This document shows, one piece after another, positions 50,289 to 58,757 of a stretch of 64,000 nucleotides of DNA; the first letter of the stretch is position 1; each line of letters starts with the position of its first letter. This DNA comes from an uncultured Bacteroidales bacterium (lineage in GTDB: Bacteria; Bacteroidota; Bacteroidia; Bacteroidales; UBA932). The notes beneath the pieces were generated by a model. It did not search any database, was not told the origin of the DNA, and saw only the letters and a program-made list of their open reading frames with translations. The DNA lies in the NCBI GenBank assembly GCA_905233345.1, contig CAJODQ010000014.1:1-64000 (forward strand). The letters run 5' to 3'. The translations under genes and the position numbers were made by a program.

Positions 50289-52081
50289 TCATGAGAAGAA
50301 TCGCCATAACGGTCATCCTGCTGCTCCTCTTCGTGGGGGCCTGCCTGTCGAGCCACTCCTGCGCCAACACCACTACGGCGCCGAGCGGCGGGCCGAAGGA
50401 TACCATCCCGCCCGTGCTGATCAAGCTCACGCCACCTACCGGAACCACGAATTTCCCCACGGTCGGCGGGAAGATCTCGCTGCAATACAACGAATACACC
50501 ATCGTCAAGACGGCGTCTGACATCCTGCTGTCGCCGCCCACCAAGAGAAGGCCGCAGGCCAAGGTCAAGGGCAAGAACATCGTGGTCACGCTGCAGGACA
50601 CCCTGCGCGCAGACCAGACCTATACCATCGACTTCGGCAACGCCCTGGTCGACAACAATGAAGGCAACCCCGCCCCACGGCTGGTGTATGCCTTCTCCAC
50701 CGGCGAGACCCTCGACTCGCTCTATTTCACCGGCACCATCATCCACAGCCAGACCCTGCAACCGGTCAAGGGCGCCCTGGTGGCCGCCTACATTGACCAG
50801 TCCGACTCGGCCTGCTTCAAAGCCCGGCCCGATGCCGCCACCAAGACCGATGACTGGGGCTATTTCGTACTGCGCAACCTGCGCGACACGGTCTACCAGC
50901 TCTTCGTCTACTCGGACAAGGACTTTGACTACAAATACAACCCAGACGAAGACGAGATCGGCTTCCTGGATTCCCTGTACCATCCCACGCGGGTGGTGAA
51001 CGACTCCGTCCCCGAACTCCACTCCTTCGACATGAAGGACACCCTGCATTGCCAGGCCCGGGAATCGATGGTCACCCTGGTCACTTTCAAGGAGTTGCAG
51101 AACGTGCAGTATCTCCAGAACATCGGCCGGAGCACCGAGCGCCAGGGCTACCTGAAGTTCAGCGCCGCCGACGTCAAGATCAACAGCCTCTCGTTCGTCG
51201 GCATCCCCGACTCCTCGGTGATCCTGCAGTACAACGCTTCGCGCGACAGCCTGGACTTCTGGATCAACACCGATTACAAGCTCGACGACAGCCTGCTGAT
51301 CCGCCTCAACTACCTGAAGACCGACTCCACCGGACAGCTCGCCCCGGTCGACACGAGCCTGGCGCTCGCCGTCAAGAAAACCGAGGAAGATAGCAAGGCA
51401 CAGAAAGACAAGGCCAAACAGGCGCCCGACACCGTCTTCAAGCTGCAGGTCTCGGCCAGCGACGAGACGGTGGAGCAACTGGGTGTCCGCCTGACCAGCC
51501 CCCTGCCCCTCCTTCGGGTCCACCGCGACTCCATCGTCCTGACGGAAACCAATCCGAAAGGACAGCAATCCCAGAAGGGCTTCCGCTTCGAGCAGGATTC
51601 GAGCGACATCCGCCAATATATCATTACGCCCAAAGAGGCCCTCATCCGGGGCTATGAATACGAACTGTCGATTCCGCAGGGCAGCTTCATCAACCTGTAC
51701 AAGCTCCCCAACGAAAAGACTTCCGCCAAGTTCAAGGTGCCGCAGGCCGAGAACCTGAGCCAGCTGGAACTCGTGCTCACCGGCGTAGAAGACAACTACA
51801 TTGTGGAACTGACCGACGAGAAAGGCTCGCGGGTCCTGCGGACCTACCGTGTCGACAAGCCGAAGACGCTGATCTTCCCCTATCTGCAGGCCGGCAAGTA
51901 CATGATCCGCATCACCTGCGACAAGAACCGGAACGGCTACGCCGACACCGGCAACCTGCTCGCCCGCAAACAGCCCGAAGTCGTACGCTTCTACGAGACC
52001 TCGCCGGGCAACAAAGTTTTCGAGATCCCCGAGTCGGCGGAAATCGAGCAGACCGTCAACCTTAAATCCATGTTCCAATGA
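50285..52081 (+). CDS. Ig-like domain lipoprotein
   Basis: 598 residues; signal peptide IAITVILLLLFVGA with a probable lipobox at SHSC, then the family signature PSGGPKDTIPPVL. Beta-rich throughout, with an N-terminal SbsA-type Ig-like domain (GKISLQYNEYTIV, YTIDFGNALVDNNEGN) and C-terminal FPYLQAGKYMIRITCDKNRNG. A common Bacteroidota outer-membrane lipoprotein family without a defined role. The next gene's ATG overlaps its stop. Confidence 0.82.
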   Translation: MIMRRIAITVILLLLFVGACLSSHSCANTTTAPSGGPKDTIPPVLIKLTPPTGTTNFPTVGGKISLQYNEYTIVKTASDILLSPPTKRRPQAKVKGKNIVVTLQDTLRADQTYTIDFGNALVDNNEGNPAPRLVYAFSTGETLDSLYFTGTIIHSQTLQPVKGALVAAYIDQSDSACFKARPDAATKTDDWGYFVLRNLRDTVYQLFVYSDKDFDYKYNPDEDEIGFLDSLYHPTRVVNDSVPELHSFDMKDTLHCQARESMVTLVTFKELQNVQYLQNIGRSTERQGYLKFSAADVKINSLSFVGIPDSSVILQYNASRDSLDFWINTDYKLDDSLLIRLNYLKTDSTGQLAPVDTSLALAVKKTEEDSKAQKDKAKQAPDTVFKLQVSASDETVEQLGVRLTSPLPLLRVHRDSIVLTETNPKGQQSQKGFRFEQDSSDIRQYIITPKEALIRGYEYELSIPQGSFINLYKLPNEKTSAKFKVPQAENLSQLELVLTGVEDNYIVELTDEKGSRVLRTYRVDKPKTLIFPYLQAGKYMIRITCDKNRNGYADTGNLLARKQPEVVRFYETSPGNKVFEIPESAEIEQTVNLKSMFQ

Positions 52082-52761
52082 GACGACTGCTGCTGATCCT
52101 GTTCCTGCTTGCGGCGGCCTGGTCGGCCGGTGCCCAGGACAATTTCATCTTCGACATGCCCGACGACTTCGCGGCCCTCGACACGGTGGTGCATCCCAAG
52201 AAGTACAAGAGCATCCATATGATCGGCGTGTCGTACACGGTCAACTGGAGCGGCGTGACATCCTCTCCCAAAATCGGACAGGAGCGCATCTGGACCTTCC
52301 GGAACTACGGCATCAACTATACGTATTATCACGCGATGTGGGACCACCTCTTCAACTTCGGCGTGAGCGTCGGAGCCAAACACGGCTACGAGGGCTTCAC
52401 CTCGCCCTACGACGGCTACGGCGGCACCTACGAGACCCTGGAGTTCCCGCTCCTGTCGCAGTTCAAGATCGATTTTTCGCGTTTCCGCCTGCTGCTCAAC
52501 CTCGGGCCCTACTACGGCTACCGGCTGTCCACCGACAAGGAGGGCGGCTTCGACCAGTACGACCAGCGCCACGACTACGGCATCATTGCGGGCGTGGGCC
52601 TGGCCGTCGTCTTCAAGCCGCTCGAACTGCACATCGAAGGCAATTACAAATACGCCCTGGCCAGCATCTATCACGCCAACAAGTACAGTGACATTTACTG
52701 GCTCTTCACCTATCCCCAAAACATCATGTTCAGCGCATCGCTGCACGTTCACCTATGGTAG
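52078..52761 (+). CDS. Small outer-membrane beta-barrel protein
   Basis: 227 residues with signal peptide (RRLLLILFLLAAAWSAGAQ). Alternating aromatic strands such as SIHMIGVSYTVNWSG, NYGINYTYYHAMWD, LFNFGVSVGAKHGY and a final IMFSASLHVHLW ending on an aromatic residue, as in outer-membrane barrels. Probably eight to ten strands. Co-transcribed with the Ig-like lipoprotein; role unknown. Confidence 0.78.
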   Translation: MRRLLLILFLLAAAWSAGAQDNFIFDMPDDFAALDTVVHPKKYKSIHMIGVSYTVNWSGVTSSPKIGQERIWTFRNYGINYTYYHAMWDHLFNFGVSVGAKHGYEGFTSPYDGYGGTYETLEFPLLSQFKIDFSRFRLLLNLGPYYGYRLSTDKEGGFDQYDQRHDYGIIAGVGLAVVFKPLELHIEGNYKYALASIYHANKYSDIYWLFTYPQNIMFSASLHVHLW

Positions 52762-54062
52762 CCCAAGCTGTTTCCTTCCGCATTGCCGGCCGCGTCCCTA
52801 TCGGGGGCGGTAACCCCATTCTGATCCAGACCATGTGCAATACTTCCACCGATGACATCACGGCTTCGGTGGCCCAATGCCGCGCCATGGCTGCGGCGGG
52901 CGCCGACCTCATCCGGCTCACGACGCAGGGACTCAAGCAGGTGGAATCGCTGCGCCAGATCAAGGCCCAGCTGCGGTCCGAGGGCATCCTGACGCCGCTG
53001 GTGGCCGATATCCATTTCCTGGCCGACGCGGCGCTGGCAGCGGCCTCCGTGGCCGACAAGGTGCGCATCAACCCGGGAAATTTTGCAAAGGAGCACGACG
53101 TGGCCTGTGCCAAATTCCGGGAGCTGATCGGCCTGTGCAAGGAGCATGGGACGGCCATCCGCATCGGGCTCAACCACGGCTCACTGGGCGAGCGCATCAC
53201 GCAGCGCTACGGCAACACGCCGCTGGCCATGAAGGAAGCGGTGATGGAGTGGCTGCGCATGTGCGTGGAGGAAGATTTCTTCCAGGTCGTCGTCTCACTC
53301 AAGGCGAGCAATGCGCTGGTGATGGTGGAGGCCTACCGGCTGCTCTACGCCGCCATGCGCGACGAGTTGGGCTACGTTTTCCCGTTGCACCTCGGCGTGA
53401 CCGAGGCGGGCAATGGCGACGAGGGGCGCATCAAGTCGGCGGTGGGCATCGGCACGCTGCTGGGCGAAGGCATCGGCGATACGGTGCGGGTCTCGCTCAC
53501 GGAAGATCCCGTCCGGGAGATTCCGGCGGGGCGCCAGATCGTGGCGGCTATTGCCGAAGGCTACTGCCCGCGCGGTGGCCATTCTTGCGTCGAAGCGGCC
53601 GACTGGAACGATTTCATCATCAAGGCATCCTGTCTCTGGGGGCCTTCCCTGCTCGACAAGAAGATCGACGATTTCTCGCTGGAGGGGTCGACGATCGGCG
53701 GCGCGCCGGTGCCGGAAGCGGACGGCGAACGTTTCCGCGACCTGCTGCTGCAGGCCTGCCGGCGGCGTTTCACGCGGCCGGAGTACATCGCCTGTCCGGG
53801 CTGCGGCCGCACGCTCTACGACCTGGAGGCGACCTTCAACGAGGTGAAGCGCCGCACGGCGCACCTGGCCGGCGTGAAGATCGCGGTGATGGGCTGCGTG
53901 GTGAACGGGCCGGGCGAGATGGCCGACGCCGACTACGGCTACGTCGGCGAGGGCCGCGGCCATGTAACCCTCTACCGCGGCCGCACCCCCGTCCTCCGCT
54001 ACATTCCCCAGGAAGAAGCCATCGACAAACTGCTCGAACTCATCGAGAGCGACCGGAAATAG
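52755..54062 (+). CDS. ispG: 4-hydroxy-3-methylbut-2-enyl diphosphate synthase with shortened insert domain
   Basis: 435 residues. Reductive step of the MEP isoprenoid pathway, 4Fe-4S enzyme. The TIM-barrel part reads PILIQTMCNTSTDD, DIHFLADAAL, KVRINPGNF and GVTEAGNGDEG. The C-terminal cluster-binding part has YIACPGCGRTLYDL and MGCVVNGPGEMADADYGYVG. The YIACPGCGRTLYDL form and the RASC-like IKASCLWGP are of the plant/Bacteroidota type, which usually carries a large A* insert and is about 600 residues long. Here only about 70 insert residues remain. The start overlaps the previous stop by 7 bases. Confidence 0.93.
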   Translation: MVAQAVSFRIAGRVPIGGGNPILIQTMCNTSTDDITASVAQCRAMAAAGADLIRLTTQGLKQVESLRQIKAQLRSEGILTPLVADIHFLADAALAAASVADKVRINPGNFAKEHDVACAKFRELIGLCKEHGTAIRIGLNHGSLGERITQRYGNTPLAMKEAVMEWLRMCVEEDFFQVVVSLKASNALVMVEAYRLLYAAMRDELGYVFPLHLGVTEAGNGDEGRIKSAVGIGTLLGEGIGDTVRVSLTEDPVREIPAGRQIVAAIAEGYCPRGGHSCVEAADWNDFIIKASCLWGPSLLDKKIDDFSLEGSTIGGAPVPEADGERFRDLLLQACRRRFTRPEYIACPGCGRTLYDLEATFNEVKRRTAHLAGVKIAVMGCVVNGPGEMADADYGYVGEGRGHVTLYRGRTPVLRYIPQEEAIDKLLELIESDRK

Positions 54063-54091
54063 CCGCTTCGCTCCGCGGCGGACACAAAAAG

Positions 54092-54125
54092 AAAACGGCA
54101 ACCATCTGGCTGCCGTTTCTTTTTC
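54092..54125. terminator. Bidirectional terminator between ispG and rpmE2
   Basis: AACGGCAACC pairs with GGCTGCCGTT (one G-T pair) around ATCT. It is flanked by TTTCTTTTT on the plus side and by TTTTCTTTTT on the minus side, so it can end transcripts of both convergent genes. Confidence 0.85.
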
Positions 54126-54138
54126 CTTGGGAAGAAGC

Positions 54139-54390
54139 TTATTTCTTCTTCTGACCGTATCTTGAGTAGAATTTGTCCACGCGACCGGCGGTGTCGACGA
54201 GTTTCATCTTACCGGTGTAGAACGGGTGCGAGGTATTGGAAATCTCGACCTTCACCAGCGGGAACTCAACGCCATTGACTTCGATCGTCTCCTTCGTGTT
54301 GACGCAGGAGCGGGTGATGAAGACATGCTCATTGGACATATCCTTGAATGCTACAAGACGGTAGGATTCGGGATGGATTCCTTTTTTCAT
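54139..54390 (-). CDS. rpmE2: Ribosomal protein bL31, type B
   Basis: 83 residues. MKKGIHPESYRLVAFKDMS and SNTSHPFYTGKMKLVDTAGRVDKFYSRYG match bL31. The zinc-binding cysteines of the type A protein are absent, so this is the zinc-free form. Promoter element TATTTTTG at 54427-54434. Confidence 0.96.
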   Translation of the reverse strand: MKKGIHPESYRLVAFKDMSNEHVFITRSCVNTKETIEVNGVEFPLVKVEISNTSHPFYTGKMKLVDTAGRVDKFYSRYGQKKK

Positions 54391-54426
54391 GGTTTGTCGT
54401 TGTTAATCAGTTTTTCAAACGGACCG

Positions 54427-54434
54427 CAAAAATA
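54427..54434 (-). promoter_or_regulatory. -7 promoter element of rpmE2
   Basis: TATTTTTG on the minus strand, 36 bases before the start codon. Confidence 0.6.
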
Positions 54435-54458
54435 GGAATAAAAAGCGTTTTTCCAAAA

Positions 54459-55088
54459 TTATTTTACGAGTTTGAATCCTGCGTACATCTGATCGTACTG
54501 GTTGAGCAGGTCGTTGATGGTCTGGAGCGTGCCCTTGTTGTAGACCGAGCAGACCGATTTGATGAGTTTCATCATGGTCGACACGTCGAACTCCATCTCC
54601 ATGTTATCGCCCTTCACAGCCACGTAGCCCTTCATGTTGATCAGGTTCTTGACCTTCATGTTGACGATGGACTTGTCGGCGTCGAGGGTCCAGGTGCCGT
54701 TGAAGGTCTTGGATCCATATTTCACATACATGGTGCCGTCGGTGTTGAAGGTGAAGCCGAAGAGGCCCTTGGAAATACCGACCTTGGCCAAGTACTGGTC
54801 GAGTTTCTTTTCGATGGCAGCGGTAGCGGCGGTGCCGGCCAGGTTGGAGAGGGCGTTGGTGCTGGACTTGAAAGTAATGGCGCTACCCGTGTAGTTCCAG
54901 GTGCCTGCGATTTTGTCGGCGGTCAGGCCCGCCTTGCCGGAGATCAGGTCGGTGATGCTGGTGATCAGGTCGCCGCCAGCGTTGTTGCCGGAACCGGTGA
55001 GACTGCCGAGGATGGAACCCAGGGTGTTCTGGGCGGATGCCGAAACTGTCATGCACAGGACGGCGGCGATGATAAGGATTCTTTTCAT
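54459..55088 (-). CDS. DUF4923-family secreted protein
   Basis: 209 residues from ATG 55088 with a signal peptide (KRILIIAAVLCMTVSASA). Gly/Ser-rich LGSILGSLTGSGNNAGGD, then IAGTWNYTGSAITFKSS, FTFNTDGTMYVKYGSKTFNG and a C-terminal MKLIKSVCSVYNKGTLQTI, which fit the Bacteroidota DUF4923 (lipocalin-like) family. Role unknown; location periplasmic or outer membrane. Confidence 0.8.
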   Translation of the reverse strand: MKRILIIAAVLCMTVSASAQNTLGSILGSLTGSGNNAGGDLITSITDLISGKAGLTADKIAGTWNYTGSAITFKSSTNALSNLAGTAATAAIEKKLDQYLAKVGISKGLFGFTFNTDGTMYVKYGSKTFNGTWTLDADKSIVNMKVKNLINMKGYVAVKGDNMEMEFDVSTMMKLIKSVCSVYNKGTLQTINDLLNQYDQMYAGFKLVK

Positions 55089-55107
55089 TTTGTCGTATGA
55101 ATTTTTG

Positions 55108-55115
55108 TAACTTTG
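55108..55115 (+). promoter_or_regulatory. -7 promoter element of glmM
   Basis: TAACTTTG, 41 bases before the glmM ATG. TTTG at 55089-55092 could be a -33 element but the spacing (15) is short. Confidence 0.55.
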
Positions 55116-55139
55116 CCGAACGATTATCATGCGAAGTTA

Positions 55140-55147
55140 CAAAATTA
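55140..55147 (-). promoter_or_regulatory. -7 promoter element of the DUF4923 gene
   Basis: TAATTTTG on the minus strand, 51 bases before the start codon, overlapping the divergent glmM promoter region. Confidence 0.5.
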
Positions 55148-55156
55148 TTTATCAAT

Positions 55157-56539
55157 ATGACACTCATTAAATCCATTTCCGGTATTCGGGGCACCATCGG
55201 CGGCACGATCGGCGACGCTTTGACCCCCATCGACATCGTCAAATTCACGGCGGCGTACGCCCGCCAGCTCAAGATGAAGTTCCCGGGCAAGGAACGTTAT
55301 CAAGTGGTGGTCGGCCGCGATGCCCGCATCTCGGGCGAGATGGTCGACAGTATCGTCTCCGGCACGCTGCTGGCCTGTGGCATCGACGTCGTCAACGCAG
55401 GCCTGGCCTCCACTCCGACTACGGAAATGGCCGTCCTCTTCGAAAAGGCCGACGGCGGTATCATCCTCACCGCTTCGCACAATCCGAAGCAGTGGAACGC
55501 GCTGAAGCTCCTCAACGAGAAGGGCGAGTTCCTGACTGACGCTGAGGGAAAGGCACTGCAACAGGTGGCGGAAGCCGAGGATTTCGAATTCAAGGACGTG
55601 GACGCACTCGGCACGATGACGCGCAAGGATTTCACCCAGGCGCACATCAACGCGGTGAAGAACTATCCGCTGGTGGACCTCAAGGCCATCCGCGACGCAA
55701 AATTCAAGGTGGTGCTCGATTCCATCAACTCGGTGGGCGGCATCTGCATGCCGGCGCTGCTGAAGGAACTGGGCGTGGCCTGCGTCACCATCAACGGCGA
55801 GCCGAACGGTCGTTTCGCGCACAACCCGGAGCCGCTGCCGGCCAACCTCATCGGCCTCTCCGAGGCCGTGGTGCGCGAGAAAGCGGATCTGGGTGTCTCG
55901 GTCGACCCCGACGTGGACCGGCTGGCCTTCATCTGCGAGAACGGCGTGCCGTTCGGCGAGGAATACACGCTCGTGGCGGTCTCCGATTACGTGCTTTCCG
56001 TGAAGAAAGGTCCGACGGTGTCGAACATCTCCTCTTCCCGCGCGCTGCGCGACGTGACCGAGGCGCACGGCTGCAAATACTACAGCTGCAAGGTGGGTGA
56101 AGTGAATGCTTCCACGATGATGCAGGAAGTGGGGGCCGTGATCGGCGGCGAGGGCAACGGCGGTGTGATCGTGCCTGATCTGCACTACGGCCGCGACGCG
56201 CTGATCGGCGTGGCGCTCTTCCTGAGCAACATGGCGCACAAGAAGCTGAGCGCCACGGCCCTGCGGGCCACTTATCCGGACTACTTCGTGTCGAAGAACC
56301 GCATTGAAATGAGCGATCCGGCTCAGATCGAGGCTGCTCTTGCCAAGGTCGAGAAGCATTTTGCCGGCGCTGCCGTCAACAAGATGGATGGCCTGCGCAT
56401 CGACTTTGAAGCAGAGCGCAAATGGTTCGTGCTTCGCAAGTCGAACACCGAGCCCATCATCCGCATCTACGCCGAGGCTCCGACCGAGGCTGTAGCCGAT
56501 GCGCTTGCCCAGGAAGTCATTCGTGTAATCAACGGATAA
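55157..56539 (+). CDS. glmM: Phosphoglucosamine mutase
   Basis: 460 residues. Alpha-D-phosphohexomutase fold: ISGIRGTIGG, the phosphoserine loop ILTASHNPKQWNALK, metal-binding DPDVDRLAF, sugar-binding GEGNGGVIVPD and C-terminal phosphate-binding RKSNTEPIIRIYAEA. The Bacteroidota group with this start is usually called GlmM (glucosamine 6-phosphate to glucosamine 1-phosphate), although phosphomannomutase activity cannot be excluded. The DUF1343 gene overlaps its stop (TAATG), supporting an amino-sugar context. Confidence 0.9.
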   Translation: MTLIKSISGIRGTIGGTIGDALTPIDIVKFTAAYARQLKMKFPGKERYQVVVGRDARISGEMVDSIVSGTLLACGIDVVNAGLASTPTTEMAVLFEKADGGIILTASHNPKQWNALKLLNEKGEFLTDAEGKALQQVAEAEDFEFKDVDALGTMTRKDFTQAHINAVKNYPLVDLKAIRDAKFKVVLDSINSVGGICMPALLKELGVACVTINGEPNGRFAHNPEPLPANLIGLSEAVVREKADLGVSVDPDVDRLAFICENGVPFGEEYTLVAVSDYVLSVKKGPTVSNISSSRALRDVTEAHGCKYYSCKVGEVNASTMMQEVGAVIGGEGNGGVIVPDLHYGRDALIGVALFLSNMAHKKLSATALRATYPDYFVSKNRIEMSDPAQIEAALAKVEKHFAGAAVNKMDGLRIDFEAERKWFVLRKSNTEPIIRIYAEAPTEAVADALAQEVIRVING

Positions 56540-57639
56540 TGTTTTCATTCAGGACGACACCGCTGCTGGAACAGGAGGACCGGGTGCTCCGGAAGGGGCG
56601 CGTGGGCGTGCTCTGCAACCAGGTGGCCTGGCACCCCGACACCGGAGAATACCTCTTCGAAAGTCTGGCGCGCCGCGGCAACCTCGTCCGGATCTTCACG
56701 CCGGAACATGCGCTCTACGGACCCATGGTGCCCGGGATCGAGACCCGCGAAGTAAGCACTGTCATCGAGGCCGCCGACCTGGCCGGACTCGACGCCTTGG
56801 TCATCGAACTCCAGGACGTGGGCTCGCGCTACAGCAACTACACGACCCTGCTCTATAACCTGTTCAAACGACTGAAGAACGACGATGCCGAACTGTCCGT
56901 CTTCCTGATCGACCGCATCAATCCCTGTGGCCGACAGATCGAAGGGACACTGGGTATCATCGGGCTCCCGCACCGGCACGGACTGACGCTCGGTGAAGTG
57001 GCAAACCTGTTTTACAACGACTTGAGCGCCAGATTTCCGCTACACATCATCTCAACCAGTGCTGAAGCTGTCAACCGCGAGCTGATGGCCTGGACCATCC
57101 CGCCGTTTTCCGACTTCTCCGGCCTCTTTACTTCGAACTTCTACAGCGGCCAATGCCTCTGGATGGGCACCAACGTGAGCTACGGCCACGGCACCAACCG
57201 CCCCTTCGAACAGTTTGGCACGCCGTGGATGGAACGCCTTTTTGACTATCCGCAGCAGCATGGTTTCCGAAACTGGAACGACCCGGAAAGCCCGGTCGCG
57301 CACCCTGGCCTCCACATCCGCTGGACCCGCTTCGAGCCATCTTACGGCATCTACAGCGGTCAGGTCTGCTTCGGCTTCCAGCTCATGTTCATTCCCGGTG
57401 CGCCCTACCACGCCCTGAACCACGCCCTGCAGCTCCTGCGCTTCATCCACGACACCTGCCCTGAATTCTCCACCGAGAACCTCAACCGCTACCTGGAAGA
57501 CGCCACCCTGATGAACTACGTCCAGGGCCGCATTGACTGGGACGACACCCGCGAGTATATCAAGGCCGAAGAGCAGAAGTGGCTCCGCAAATCGAAAAAG
57601 TACACCTTGTACGGCGACGAGCCGTTCCGTATCAAATAG
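56539..57639 (+). CDS. DUF1343 / NamZ-like exo-beta-N-acetylmuramidase family protein
   Basis: 366 residues. RVGVLCNQVAWH, IFTPEHALYGPMVPGIE, LVIELQDVGSRYSNYTTLLY and LMFIPGAPYHALNHALQLLR are typical of DUF1343, whose characterised member NamZ removes terminal N-acetylmuramic acid from peptidoglycan fragments. Unlike most members no signal peptide is present, suggesting a cytoplasmic role. The glmM stop TAA and this ATG overlap. Confidence 0.85.
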   Translation: MFSFRTTPLLEQEDRVLRKGRVGVLCNQVAWHPDTGEYLFESLARRGNLVRIFTPEHALYGPMVPGIETREVSTVIEAADLAGLDALVIELQDVGSRYSNYTTLLYNLFKRLKNDDAELSVFLIDRINPCGRQIEGTLGIIGLPHRHGLTLGEVANLFYNDLSARFPLHIISTSAEAVNRELMAWTIPPFSDFSGLFTSNFYSGQCLWMGTNVSYGHGTNRPFEQFGTPWMERLFDYPQQHGFRNWNDPESPVAHPGLHIRWTRFEPSYGIYSGQVCFGFQLMFIPGAPYHALNHALQLLRFIHDTCPEFSTENLNRYLEDATLMNYVQGRIDWDDTREYIKAEEQKWLRKSKKYTLYGDEPFRIK

Positions 57640-57642
57640 GAC

Positions 57643-58233
57643 ATGCCCCGGTTCTACATCATCAGCGGATGCAACGGTGCGGGAAAGACAACCGCATCGT
57701 ATACCCTCCTGCCCCAGCTGCTCAACCTGCACACCTTCGTCAATGCCGACGAGATTGCGGATGAGCTGTCGCCGCAGGACCCCGAGCGCGAGTCGCTCCG
57801 GGCCTTCCGCCTGATGCTCGAGCGCATGGATCAGCTCATCGCGCGCGGCGAGGACTTCGCCGTGGAGACCACCCTGGCCACCAAGAGCCTGGCCGGGATC
57901 ATCGACAACGCGAAGGAGCTCGGCTACAAGGTGGGCCTGCTCTACTTCTGGCTCAAGAGCCCGGAACTGGCGGTCAAACGCGTGGCCATCCGCGTCGCCT
58001 CGGGCGGGCACAACATCCCCGAGCCCACCATCGTCCGGCGCTACTGGCAGGGCATGGAGAACCTCCGGGAGATCTACATCCCCCGTGCCGACAGCTGGGT
58101 GCTGATCGACAACAGCGCCGCAGAGGCCAACTGGATCGCCGAACAAAAGCTGGACGAGGCGGAGCCCGTCATCTACAACAAGAAACTATACAACCTGATA
58201 TTAATCCCCGAAAACCCTACGCAACAACCATGA
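57643..58233 (+). CDS. Zeta-toxin-like P-loop kinase
   Basis: 196 residues. Walker A YIISGCNGAGKTTASYT at the N-terminus, FVNADEIADELSP (substrate Asp region), DFAVETTLATKSL, and RVASGGHNIPEPTIVRRYWQGM with the lid arginines. Matches the zeta toxin/UDP-N-acetylglucosamine kinase superfamily. No epsilon-type antitoxin is adjacent, and the neighbours are glmM and a NamZ-like gene, so a role in amino-sugar or cell-wall metabolism is at least as likely as toxicity. It overlaps the next gene (ATGA). Confidence 0.85.
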   Translation: MPRFYIISGCNGAGKTTASYTLLPQLLNLHTFVNADEIADELSPQDPERESLRAFRLMLERMDQLIARGEDFAVETTLATKSLAGIIDNAKELGYKVGLLYFWLKSPELAVKRVAIRVASGGHNIPEPTIVRRYWQGMENLREIYIPRADSWVLIDNSAAEANWIAEQKLDEAEPVIYNKKLYNLILIPENPTQQP

Positions 58234-58757
58234 CCATCCAAGACGAAAAAGTGGTCTCGCTGACCTATACCCTGACCGTGGACGGCGAAGTAAAAGACCA
58301 GGCCAACGAAGAGAATCCCCTCGAATTCATCTACGGACTCGGCTACCTGCTGCCCAAGTTCGAAGAATACCTCAAAGACAAGCAAGTCGGCGACACATTC
58401 GAATTCACCCTCAACCCCAAGGAAGGCTACGGCGAATACGACGCCCAGGCCGTCGTCGAGCTGCCGAAGCACATCTTCGAAGTCGACGGCAAAGTCCAGG
58501 AGCAACTGCTCTTCGTGGGCAGCGTCATCCCGATGATGAACCAGGCCGGCGGCGTGATCCCCGGCAAGGTGGTGGAAGTCGGCGCTGACACCGTGAAGAT
58601 GGACTTCAACCACGAGCTTGCCGGCAAAGAGCTCTACTTCACCGGCAAAGTCGTCGCCATCCGCGACGCCACCGAAAAAGAGCTGACCGAAGGCCTCCAC
58701 GGCGAACGCGCCTGCACCCACGACTGCTCATCGTGCAGCGGCGGCTGCGGCAACTAG
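58230..58757 (+). CDS. SlyD-like FKBP-type peptidyl-prolyl isomerase
   Basis: 175 residues. The FKBP domain with inserted flap shows VSLTYTLTVDGEVKDQA, LEFIYGLGYLLPKFEEYL, KEGYGEYDAQAVVELP and MDFNHELAGKELYF. The Cys/His-rich tail ACTHDCSSCSGGCGN is a metal-binding end as in SlyD. Folding factor and possible nickel or zinc carrier. Its last 30 bases overlap the convergent oxidoreductase gene; both C-termini are encoded there. Confidence 0.92.
   Translation: MTIQDEKVVSLTYTLTVDGEVKDQANEENPLEFIYGLGYLLPKFEEYLKDKQVGDTFEFTLNPKEGYGEYDAQAVVELPKHIFEVDGKVQEQLLFVGSVIPMMNQAGGVIPGKVVEVGADTVKMDFNHELAGKELYFTGKVVAIRDATEKELTEGLHGERACTHDCSSCSGGCGN

Noticed and set aside
57643..58233. A complete epsilon/zeta toxin-antitoxin module
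   Set aside because: No small antitoxin frame precedes or follows the kinase gene; the gaps are 3 and -4 bases to metabolic genes.
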